Position numbers and translations under genes: made by a program. The notes under the pieces were generated by a model. It did not search any database, was not told the DNA's origin, and saw only the letters and a list, made by a program, of their open reading frames with translations. DNA of 11,276 nt from Acidilobaceae archaeon (lineage in GTDB: Archaea > Thermoproteota > Thermoprotei_A > Sulfolobales > Acidilobaceae): assembly GCA_026985385.1 (NCBI GenBank), contig JALSQM010000075.1, positions 1 to 11,276 on the forward strand, given 5' to 3'. This document shows, piece by piece, positions 4,901 to 11,045 of the stretch. Within the stretch, counting starts at the first letter, position 1. Each line of letters opens with the position of its first letter.

Positions 4901-6517
4901 CTAATCCATTTTGGGGCGTAAGTCGTCCACCTTGAATACGGCGGGCTTATAACTGCTCCGGGGAAGCCCCCGCTGCATCTGCATGTCAGTGAGGTAGGAC
5001 TCCCCCATATAGTATCTTTCGATTACCTTCCTCGACCTATTAGCCCTTATCTCGGGCTCTAAGCGGTATCTAATGCAGTACTCCCGAACTAGGTTGCTGA
5101 TGTCGTGGAATAGTGCTACGTTTAGACTCCGGTTTTGCTTGTCCCCATTTAGCTGTGTGGTTGAGGGATGCTCTATATCCCTCCACTTCCCCGATGCTAC
5201 TCTCACCCTAATGGGGGTCGTTGCGATAATATTCGGCAACTCCTTCACGAGCTCGGAGAGGGGCTTCATGTTGAGTAAGACTATCTCCGGGCCCAGAACC
5301 TCGCACTCTACCAGCTTTTGACGGCTCGAGCCTCCACAATATACAGGTGGGAGCTCTTTAAACAGCTTAACGAACTCGATCATCTCCCATAGCTCTAGGT
5401 TGTTGGAGAGCTGTTTCAGGCCCTCACTAGCGCCCTCCGAGATCACGGGCAGGAATGGTACCCGCCAGAGTAGGCCGCTCACTTCCTCTTTAATGGAACC
5501 CCTACCTGTTGCCTTGCTTTTCAATATTTTATAAAACATATTTTCAATTATATTAAAATAATTATGTATAATATTAAAGTAGAGCCCCTCATAGAAAAAT
5601 AGGATAAGCTTATTTTTGAGAATATCTGCGTAGTCATTAAATATTGTTCTATCTAGTCCGTTAAGCATTGGGAGGGGGTCAGATGTAAAAGTTACCACTA
5701 TATCATATTTATTTATTATATTATGTAAATTCTGTAATCCCCCCGCGAGAACGCCCATGCTTTGCCCGATTTTATTCATTAGATAATTATTAATATTATC
5801 AAATACTTTTATTTCAATGTTTGAAGGGAAATAAATGTATATATAAATATTATTTTTATACGAAAAAGATTTTAACATATTATTAATAGCTTCAATTAAA
5901 TAATTATTAAAGTTATCATTTAATATCCTCTCCGAATGCCTTCTAAGGATATCCTCACAGCTCCCGCAGTCTTCACCGACAAAGAGGCCCGAAGGACCCA
6001 AGCCCATGAGCCCGTAGGTTGGAAAGCGGCGTCCCCCCCTGTTTATGGTCTCGAACTCCCTCTCCTTCCGGGAGAGCGGGAGGAGCTCGGGTATGACCTG
6101 TTTATAGAACTTGTAGTAGCGGTGGGGGTTGAGTAGTAGTCGGTAGTCGAAGACTAGTGCAATGTTTTCTCCGCAGCCTATAAGGGGCGGTATACAATAG
6201 GGCTCCCAGTCCGGCATTAGGAGGGTCTTCCTAGAGACGCGTATTGTCTGCCACTCCCCTGCTCTGCCACTCGACCATAGCCTGATAGCGTATTGGTGGA
6301 GGTGCATATAGTTAAACTTGCTCCCCAGGGCCTCCAAAGCCTTCATCTGACGTGCGAGGTCTCTCGAGTATTCTTCGGCGTCCCTTTTCCCTCTTGTTAA
6401 AAGGGCTTCGAAACGCATGTGCGTTAATATGCTATAGTGGTACTGTGGAGCAAAGATGCTAAGCACGGTGTTGGCGTGCTGGGTGTCACTCTTCCCCCTA
6501 ACCTCGTCCACCATCAT
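4901..6517 (-). CDS. Unknown 538-aa protein, third gene of tubulin-like module A
   Basis: I do not recognise this protein. It has no clear membrane helix or signal peptide and is probably cytoplasmic. Visible parts are a helical N-terminal region (residues 1-75) and a segment with Cys at CIPPLIGCGE and EDCGSCED (about 108-188), which could bind metal. An Asn/Ile/Tyr-rich middle (about 196-333) follows, then a Leu-rich and strand-rich C-terminal third ending near VFKVDDLRPKMD. In the middle, NIINKYDIVVTFTSDP faintly resembles the helix-D-strand-D block of the two tubulin-like proteins, so it might be a third, even more diverged relative; that is weak. Its ATG at 6515-6517 overlaps the stop of the upstream anchor gene as ATGA, with GGTGA at 6528-6532 as ribosome site, so it is translationally coupled to module A. 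Base composition of the middle third is sharply AT-rich, unlike both ends. Confidence 0.75.
   Translation of the reverse strand: MMVDEVRGKSDTQHANTVLSIFAPQYHYSILTHMRFEALLTRGKRDAEEYSRDLARQMKALEALGSKFNYMHLHQYAIRLWSSGRAGEWQTIRVSRKTLLMPDWEPYCIPPLIGCGENIALVFDYRLLLNPHRYYKFYKQVIPELLPLSRKEREFETINRGGRRFPTYGLMGLGPSGLFVGEDCGSCEDILRRHSERILNDNFNNYLIEAINNMLKSFSYKNNIYIYIYFPSNIEIKVFDNINNYLMNKIGQSMGVLAGGLQNLHNIINKYDIVVTFTSDPLPMLNGLDRTIFNDYADILKNKLILFFYEGLYFNIIHNYFNIIENMFYKILKSKATGRGSIKEEVSGLLWRVPFLPVISEGASEGLKQLSNNLELWEMIEFVKLFKELPPVYCGGSSRQKLVECEVLGPEIVLLNMKPLSELVKELPNIIATTPIRVRVASGKWRDIEHPSTTQLNGDKQNRSLNVALFHDISNLVREYCIRYRLEPEIRANRSRKVIERYYMGESYLTDMQMQRGLPRSSYKPAVFKVDDLRPKMD
5518..5932. other. AT-rich island inside the 538-aa gene
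   Basis: About 415 bases that are overwhelmingly A+T sit inside a gene whose ends are GC-rich like the rest of the window. They encode residues of about 196-333 and use AAT, TAT and ATT codons freely, with the frame intact. This suggests an inserted or separately acquired domain, or a segment under different codon constraint. Confidence 0.7.
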
Positions 6518-6933
6518 CCCCGGCTCTCACCCCCACCCTCTTTCTCCTTATCTAGAGCCTTTTCCGCGAACCTCCTGAGGTGCTGGTACCATTGCTGAAC
6601 ACGAGGATCCGCCGCGTCAAGCATGATGGTGGGGGCTCTAGGCGGCCTTGGTCTAGTGTACTGCGAGGAAGGCGGTGGAGGGGGCATTGAGGCCACGGCA
6701 GTAGTTTGCATGTGCTGCTCTCCAGCCTTGCTGGCGGCTGGCTGCGTCGGGGAGGTGGGCTTTGCGGCTTCGATTAGAAGGATTTGTTCGAGGGCTCTAT
6801 TTATGTTTTCAGTGTTCCTAGCGAGCCCGCTTAACTCCTGTTGTAGCTTTGAAAGGTGCCTGTGCGTAACTATTATGAGGACTGCTAAGAGAGCGCTGGG
6901 TAGAGCTAGGAGTAAGCTTTCAACGGTGATCAT
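6514..6933 (-). CDS. Single-pass membrane protein, predicted anchor of tubulin-like module A
   Basis: From ATG 6931-6933 this is a 139-aa protein. A membrane helix lies at residues 6-23 (SLLLALPSALLAVLIIV). A short coiled-coil-like helix follows at 27-55 (LSKLQQELSGLARNTENIN...), then a Pro/Ala/Ser-rich disordered linker with five consecutive Pro at 84-88. The C-terminal helix at 108-131 contains DPRVQQWYQHLRRFAEKA. The tail should be cytoplasmic. I chose ATG 6933 because it forms the same ATGA overlap with the stop of the 604-aa gene that this gene forms with the next, and GGTGG lies six bases upstream. A GTG at 6942 would add three residues. It has the same length and layout as the module B anchor, and both end helices share P-x4-W-x3-L. 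I infer a membrane tether for the tubulin-like protein. Confidence 0.75.
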   Translation of the reverse strand: MITVESLLLALPSALLAVLIIVTHRHLSKLQQELSGLARNTENINRALEQILLIEAAKPTSPTQPAASKAGEQHMQTTAVASMPPPPPSSQYTRPRPPRAPTIMLDAADPRVQQWYQHLRRFAEKALDKEKEGGGESRG

Positions 6934-8744
6934 GATGTCCACCCCTTCTTCTTCAATACAGATTCTATGTACTTACCCGGGTCTAGGAGGCCGTAGAGTA
7001 TCACGCTAGTTGAGAGGGGCGTCTTTGAGATTAAGACCTTTACCGTGTTTACTCTATCAAATATCTTCTTTAGGGTGTCGGCTATGTCGGCTGGAGGAGG
7101 GATGTAATCGAATTCCTCCATTATTCTATCGATAGTTTTTATATTTATAATTACTATAAATTTTTCTATAAAGTCCCTAACTATGGGTGCTAGGGGGCTA
7201 TGGAGGGTGGGCACTAGGAGTGACGCCAGGGAAGCTTCGTCGGGGAGGTCGATGCCTCTTTCCACGGCGCGCTTCTCCATGTTAAAGTAGACGTCGAACA
7301 CTCGGGCCTCAGATATGAATGGGATCACGGCGGCCCCCCTCATGATCTCCTTGATCTCCATCTCGTCGACACTACTACCCCCCGCGGCGAACATCAAGCC
7401 CCTCTCCGAGTCGCGTGGGCCGTGAACCACTAGCAGGGGTTCAAGGGCGTATGCAACCAGTTCGTCTAGCTCATTGTATTTGTAGACGATGTTTCCCGGG
7501 TTTAAGCCACTATACTTCTTGAGCTCCCTCCCAGTGTAGAGGCCTAGCTCTCCGTTGTATAAGCGTTTTATGAAGTTGTGTATCCTCCTAATTCTTGCAG
7601 CGCTCTCCGGGTTGGCGCCCCCCTCTAATAGCCACTCGTTTTTAAGGAGTTGAATCGCGGCAAAGTCCAGATCCACAAGGAATATTGTGTCCAGGATCCC
7701 ATCTTCGATGAAGCCGCGTAGCCTATCTAGATTCCATCTCACGACTTTGGACCAACTAGGAGGATCAAGCCTGCTAAGCTCGAGTTCCTCGGCAGAAGGT
7801 ACGATCGTGAAGTCAACCTTGAATATTGGGTCGAGAATGCCGCCTTCACTGCCGCCCTCACTAACCACGTGCTCCCTTAGCGCGTCAAGAATAGCGATGG
7901 CTACGCCGGGCCCAGTGCCTACCAGGCCATGTATGAGGACGAACGTCCTATATGACGGTATAGCCGTGGACAATCTTGCCAGCAACTCGAGGTAGGAGTC
8001 TCTGTATCCGCCAGCGGCCGAGTCTACTAATATTTGAGTTGGTATGCCTAGGAGATCCAAGACTACTCTGCTCTCAGTCTCCCTGATTAGGTTGTACACC
8101 GCCCCCGATCTACCCTGAGAGCCCCCGGCTGGGCTGAGTGAGACATACTCACCTAGGACTGGATCATAGATCCTGATAGCCTCCGATGCAACAACTATCC
8201 CCGGAGGCACCGGGAGCCCCTCATTGAGGACTTCCTCAGCGATGCCTCTGAGTGTCTGCTCGTCCACGTCAATCCTTATCATCGAGATCCCATACGGTGA
8301 GACAATGGGGTTCAGAGACTTCGCCACCTTATCTAACCCCAGATCATCACCCGCCCCCCCGCCGAGATCGCTGGGAGTCTGGGGGGGCTGAGTGAAGTCT
8401 AGTGGAGCCCCCTCTTGGAGGTCCCTCAGTAAACCGACCCCCGAGAGGGCCTCGTCCCCCTCTCGCTCTCCCTCCTCAAATGCGGAGAGGCCCCTATGAA
8501 GGTACCTTAGATACTCTAGGTACTCTTTCGCCTCTACGGGCTTCAAGGGCTTCAGCTTCGCCCTCTCAACGTCTTCATCCACCACCTCGTATATCATCCT
8601 CAAACGGAGCCCTAGTGACTCTATGCGGCGCAGTATCTGCTGCCCCGCCTCGCCCAGACCCACGAGTATGAGGGTAGGCCTCACCCCCTGCTGCTCGCGG
8701 CCTTCACCCTCCAAATCCGGGTTCCCCCATCCTACAGTTACCAC
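6930..8744 (-). CDS. Divergent tubulin/FtsZ-superfamily-like protein, module A
   Basis: This 604-aa protein is longer than FtsZ (about 350-400 aa). PTLILVGLGEAGQQILRRI at 23-41 is a good T1 loop and resembles the start of Tubulin_2/FtsZl1-type proteins. IYEVVDEDVERAK at 51-63 fits T2. A region of about 150 residues, acidic and Gly/Pro-rich at 85-145, lies before the next core element and looks like an insertion. FVLIHGLVGTGPGVAIAIL at 268-286 stands for T4 (GGGTGSG), with G-x-G-T-G-x-G recognisable. FIEDGILDTIFLVDLD at 345-360 and YNELDELVAYALEPL at 423-437 match the post-T5 and T7 blocks of the 441-aa protein. In T7 the acidic positions are both Glu. The end, about 510-604, is an extra helical/strand region. 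The start is GTG 8742-8744; a GTG at 8684 (residue 21) would put T1 at the very N-terminus and is possible. The downstream anchor gene overlaps by four bases. Confidence 0.66.
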   Translation of the reverse strand: MVTVGWGNPDLEGEGREQQGVRPTLILVGLGEAGQQILRRIESLGLRLRMIYEVVDEDVERAKLKPLKPVEAKEYLEYLRYLHRGLSAFEEGEREGDEALSGVGLLRDLQEGAPLDFTQPPQTPSDLGGGAGDDLGLDKVAKSLNPIVSPYGISMIRIDVDEQTLRGIAEEVLNEGLPVPPGIVVASEAIRIYDPVLGEYVSLSPAGGSQGRSGAVYNLIRETESRVVLDLLGIPTQILVDSAAGGYRDSYLELLARLSTAIPSYRTFVLIHGLVGTGPGVAIAILDALREHVVSEGGSEGGILDPIFKVDFTIVPSAEELELSRLDPPSWSKVVRWNLDRLRGFIEDGILDTIFLVDLDFAAIQLLKNEWLLEGGANPESAARIRRIHNFIKRLYNGELGLYTGRELKKYSGLNPGNIVYKYNELDELVAYALEPLLVVHGPRDSERGLMFAAGGSSVDEMEIKEIMRGAAVIPFISEARVFDVYFNMEKRAVERGIDLPDEASLASLLVPTLHSPLAPIVRDFIEKFIVIINIKTIDRIMEEFDYIPPPADIADTLKKIFDRVNTVKVLISKTPLSTSVILYGLLDPGKYIESVLKKKGWTS

Positions 8745-8811
8745 TCAAAGCGGCCTATCAGCCGCCGCGCGCAATGCTCCTCCGCCCCGTAATACCACGC
8801 CTCACTAGGCT

Positions 8812-8831
8812 GTACCCCTAACTACGGGTAC
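8812..8831. promoter_or_regulatory. Inverted repeat GTACCC-N8-GGGTAC, candidate shared operator
   Basis: GTACCC (8812-8817), an eight-base spacer CTAACTAC, and GGGTAC (8826-8831) lie in the 167-base divergent region between the 604-aa gene (minus) and the 274-aa gene (plus). The same core and spacer length occur at 4622-4641 ahead of the 441-aa gene. Two non-coding copies tied to genes of the same system suggest one regulator for all. Confidence 0.55.
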
Positions 8832-8857
8832 CCCGAAGTTAGCGTTTGCTATTAGGG

Positions 8858-8875
8858 TGAGATAGCTGAGATAGC
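8858..8875. repeat. Tandem direct repeat TGAGATAGC x2
   Basis: TGAGATAGC at 8858-8866 is repeated at once at 8867-8875. It sits between the GTACCC inverted repeat and the 274-aa gene, in its likely promoter or leader. It may be a second protein-binding site or simple slippage. Confidence 0.5.
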
Positions 8876-8897
8876 ATAGGTTAAGCCCAGAGTGGCT

Positions 8898-8904
8898 GGA
8901 GGGG
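8898..8904 (+). promoter_or_regulatory. Ribosome binding site GGAGGGG for the 274-aa gene
   Basis: GGAGGGG lies seven bases before the GTG at 8912 and fixes that start. It shows the gene has a leader rather than being leaderless. Confidence 0.6.
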
Positions 8905-8911
8905 TCTCGCC

Positions 8912-9736
8912 GTGCCTAGAGGAACCTCCGATGGGGAGGATCTAGACTCTCTAGCCGAGATCCTCAGGGACCTAATAGGTAGGGGGGTCGATGAGGGGGT
9001 TAGCAGGGTAGAAGTAGTAGACCGCCTATCAGCGCTGCTGCTGAAGGGTGTTCTAGAAGCCCCGGAGAACCTGGTGGAGACGCTACTGGAGGAGACGCTT
9101 GGGAGGGAGGAGGAGTGCCCTGCAGTAGAGGTTGAAGAACCCTTCTCCCATGACAAGCTAAAGCTCGAACCCATTATCGTGCTGGCCCGCCCCAAAGAGG
9201 GTGGGGGGGAGGTCAAGGTAGGGCTCTTCAGGCACCCCGAGGAGAGCCGCTACTTCCTCGCCGAGCTTACAAGCGACTACCCGGAGCAGTGCGTATCTCA
9301 CATCAATAGCTGCGCCATATCTATTATGGAGATTCTTCGAAGGGTAGCAGGCGAGGAGTTCAAGATTGCATGGAAATACAATAGGTTAGATGGAGGGGGC
9401 GAGGAGCGTAGGTCTAGCCTGAAAATCATGAGTAACCTCCACCTGCTAAGGAGCGGGGCCTTCTCCTTGTACACTGTAGCAAGTGTAATGGTAGCTTACT
9501 TACACCTCCTACTACTCCGGCTTAGAGAGGCCCTTGCTTCGAGGAGCTCTGAGGACAGTGGGAAAGGAGGGGAGGAGTCTCCCCAGCAGGATATCACCGT
9601 CTTTAGGGAGGCCTTGGTCGCCGCGGTAAGGCACCTAGTGCTTGGAGCAGGCCTATTGTTGGATCTACCGCTCCTCATAATAGACGCGCTCGCGGACTGC
9701 TGGGAGTCGGAGATAAGGCTATCAACTAGCAACTAG
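8912..9736 (+). CDS. Unknown 274-aa protein divergent from tubulin-like module A
   Basis: I do not recognise this protein. The first 65 residues are acidic and strongly helical (EILRDLIGRGVDEGVSRVEV and following). Strands at about 85-120 (LEPIIVLARP, EVKVGLFRHP, RYFLAEL) suggest a small alpha/beta domain, and two Cys lie at 127 and 134. A hydrophobic helix at about 184-203 (FSLYTVASVMVAYLHLLLLR) could cross or lie on the membrane. A Ser/Gly/Glu linker follows at 208-226, then a final hydrophobic helical region at 230-262 that includes LVLGAGLLLDLPLLIIDALA. It shares a short divergent intergenic region, with the GTACCC inverted repeat, with the 604-aa gene, which suggests a role as partner or regulator of that system. 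No helix-turn-helix or nucleotide motif is visible. The start is GTG at 8912 with GGAGGGG upstream. Confidence 0.75.
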   Translation: MPRGTSDGEDLDSLAEILRDLIGRGVDEGVSRVEVVDRLSALLLKGVLEAPENLVETLLEETLGREEECPAVEVEEPFSHDKLKLEPIIVLARPKEGGGEVKVGLFRHPEESRYFLAELTSDYPEQCVSHINSCAISIMEILRRVAGEEFKIAWKYNRLDGGGEERRSSLKIMSNLHLLRSGAFSLYTVASVMVAYLHLLLLRLREALASRSSEDSGKGGEESPQQDITVFREALVAAVRHLVLGAGLLLDLPLLIIDALADCWESEIRLSTSN

Positions 9737-9773
9737 CCTTCCCTAATCTGTTCTACTAAGCAATACTACTAAA

Positions 9774-9798
9774 CAATATAATATAATATTATTTTTAA
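9774..9798. terminator. AT-rich, probably bidirectional terminator between convergent genes
   Basis: Between the stop at 9736 (plus) and the stop at 9859 (minus) lies a long A/T tract ending in ATTATTTTTA at 9789-9798. A small AGGAG/CTCCT hairpin follows near 9799-9811. A T-rich tract alone suffices for termination of the plus gene. The hairpin could serve the minus gene. Confidence 0.5.
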
Positions 9799-9858
9799 GG
9801 AGAGGCTCCTAGATCCTGCATACTGGGCATATACCCTGAAGACGCTTCCACGAGGCTC

Positions 9859-10311
9859 TCAGATATGAGCGCTTAGACCCGCCTTCCTCAGGTAGCTCTT
9901 CACACCGTCGAGGTGGGGCTCCAGCTCGGCTATGACCTCCTCGGCCTCCTCGGCTGTTAGCTCGTGTCTGCTGGACCACCTGAATGAGCCCCCACTCCAC
10001 CTGGGTATGACGTGTACGTGGAAGTGGAATATCACTTGGCCGGCGGGTCTGCCGGAGTTAGTCACAACGTTCACCCCCGGGGCCCCGAGCTTAGTCCTAT
10101 ACACCCTCGCCAGGGCGGCTGCCACTGCGAAGGCGTGGAGCGCCTCCCTCGGGTCGGCGTCGTGTATGCTCTCATAGTGCTTCTTAGTGATGACCAGTAG
10201 GTGCCCCTTGCTGACGGGGTACTTATCGAGTATAACGACGACAACGTCGTCCTCGTAGACCCTCCACGCGGGCTCCGAGCCCGAGACTATGCCGCAGAAC
10301 ACGCAGCCCAA
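9859..10311 (-). CDS. HIT-family nucleotide hydrolase/transferase
   Basis: HIT proteins hydrolyse nucleoside phosphoramidates, AMP conjugates or dinucleoside polyphosphates in the cytoplasm, using the second His of H-x-H-x-H-hydrophobic-hydrophobic as nucleophile. With the TTG start at 10309-10311 the protein is 150 aa, a normal family length. It begins CVFC (residues 3-6, zinc pair), then WRVYEDDVVVVILDKYPVSKGHLLVI, HYESIHD, NVVTNSGRPAGQVIFHFHVHVIP (HIT triad at 96-100) and a helical C-terminal region. All zinc and catalytic residues seem present. The frame stays open to a TTG at 10368, but that would add an unlikely Pro/Arg-rich extension, and it lies upstream of the TATA-like ATTAAA at 10352-10357, so I reject it. 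It converges on the 274-aa gene. The exact substrate is not readable. Confidence 0.88.
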   Translation of the reverse strand: MGCVFCGIVSGSEPAWRVYEDDVVVVILDKYPVSKGHLLVITKKHYESIHDADPREALHAFAVAAALARVYRTKLGAPGVNVVTNSGRPAGQVIFHFHVHVIPRWSGGSFRWSSRHELTAEEAEEVIAELEPHLDGVKSYLRKAGLSAHI

Positions 10312-10351
10312 GACCCCGAGGCACCCCCGCAGCCGGCTCGGGGGGCGAGGG

Positions 10352-10357
10352 TTTAAT
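10352..10357 (-). promoter_or_regulatory. TATA-like box for the HIT gene
   Basis: ATTAAA on the minus strand is an AT patch in GC-rich DNA. It predicts a transcript start near 10328, about 17 bases before the TTG at 10311 and after the alternative TTG at 10368. It therefore decides the start codon. Confidence 0.45.
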
Positions 10358-10447
10358 GGGCACCTCAATAGGGGCTCGCCTGGGCCCGTGAGGGTCCCCG
10401 GCTTTACTGAGGGGGGCCGGTGATGCCTGGGAACGATTGCCGAGGCC

Positions 10448-10963
10448 CTAGAAGAGTTTGAGTCTACCCCTCTTCCTGGCGTCTGGGGGGTTCTGGGCTA
10501 GGCCTGAGGCCCAGATTGGTTGGAGCACGAGCTCTAGGAGGGGGTCGCCCTCCTCTAGCCTCTTGTAGCTGAAGGGGGGGTTCCAGCCTGGTATGATCCT
10601 CCTTATCTCCTCCAGGCTCACGGGCCTCTGGTAGAGGCGGGGCTCCAGGACCTCTATGGCCATGGCCCTCTTGGCCCCCCTGATGTACTCCCATGCATCC
10701 TCTCCGAGGCCGGAGCCGGGCCTCCTAACCCTTGCCCAGAGCGCCTCTGGGGCCCCCTGGAGGATCCTCCCGGCCCTGAACTCGCCCACGAGGGCTTTGA
10801 CGTTGCCGCTGGCGTAGACTACTATCCTCGACCCCTCCTCCACCGGGGGTAGGCCCGTGAGCCTCCTGAGCTCGTACTTCTTCACACCCGCGAATATGGC
10901 CCTGGCGTACCTCGGCTTCAGGCTCATCAAGTAGATCGAGAGCTCCTCCACCCCTTCAGACAA
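10448..10963 (-). CDS. ASCH-domain protein (predicted RNA-binding/regulatory)
   Basis: The ASCH fold is a small beta-barrel related to PUA and is thought to bind RNA or modified nucleosides. Some family members are amidohydrolases on acetylated cytidine or ribonucleases. Here the N-terminal YLMSLKPRYARAIFAGVKKYELRR (about residues 11-34) is the ASCH hallmark (SIKPxxAxxIxxGxKxxExR). The strand SRIVVYASGNVKALVGEFRAG (45-65) and AMAIEVLEPRLYQRPVSLEEIR follow. A C-terminal tail GWNPPFSYKRLEEGDPLLELV is often seen in archaeal members. The frame opens with TTG at 10961-10963 (171 aa), consistent with a TATAAG at 11000-11005. A GTG at residue 5 or an ATG at residue 13 would also keep the domain nearly whole. 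It shares a back-to-back promoter region with the plus-strand gene at 11046. Substrate unknown. Confidence 0.8.
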   Translation of the reverse strand: MSEGVEELSIYLMSLKPRYARAIFAGVKKYELRRLTGLPPVEEGSRIVVYASGNVKALVGEFRAGRILQGAPEALWARVRRPGSGLGEDAWEYIRGAKRAMAIEVLEPRLYQRPVSLEEIRRIIPGWNPPFSYKRLEEGDPLLELVLQPIWASGLAQNPPDARKRGRLKLF

Positions 10964-10998
10964 CAGAGTTGCACCCCAGCCAGCATCTACGGCGGGGC

Positions 10999-11006
10999 CT
11001 TATAGG
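10999..11006. promoter_or_regulatory. Symmetric TATA element between divergent ASCH and DUF1464 genes
   Basis: CTTATAGG (CCTATAAG on the other strand) lies 37 bases from the TTG at 10963 and 40 bases from the ATG at 11046. A start about 26 bases away in either direction would give both genes short leaders of 14-18 bases. One element may thus serve both genes. Confidence 0.45.
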
Positions 11007-11045
11007 CCCTTGGAGCCCGCCCCCGAGGGGCCTGGGTGGCCGTTA

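Noticed and set aside
5518..5932. AT-rich island as an intein or intron
   Set aside because: The frame runs through with no His-Asn splice end, no Cys/Ser start block and no intein endonuclease motif; a composition-biased domain is simpler.
6623..7009. Plus-strand 128-codon frame across the module A anchor and the end of the 604-aa gene
   Set aside because: It is antisense to two coupled genes and low in complexity (Gly and Cys runs opposite the Pro-rich linker).
8315..8355. GTGATGA and CTGA on the minus strand inside the 604-aa gene
   Set aside because: It falls in coding sequence with no terminal stem or second box pair; a chance match.
2793..9736. The central block as a provirus or integrated plasmid
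   Set aside because: No integrase, transposase, capsid or replication gene, and no attachment repeats or tRNA target, were seen in the window, although transfer in the past remains possible.
10187..10215. GTGATGA followed by CTGA on the plus strand, a possible C/D box guide RNA
   Set aside because: It lies antisense within the HIT gene, where the bases encode conserved residues (VITKKH), and no C' box or second D box is in place.
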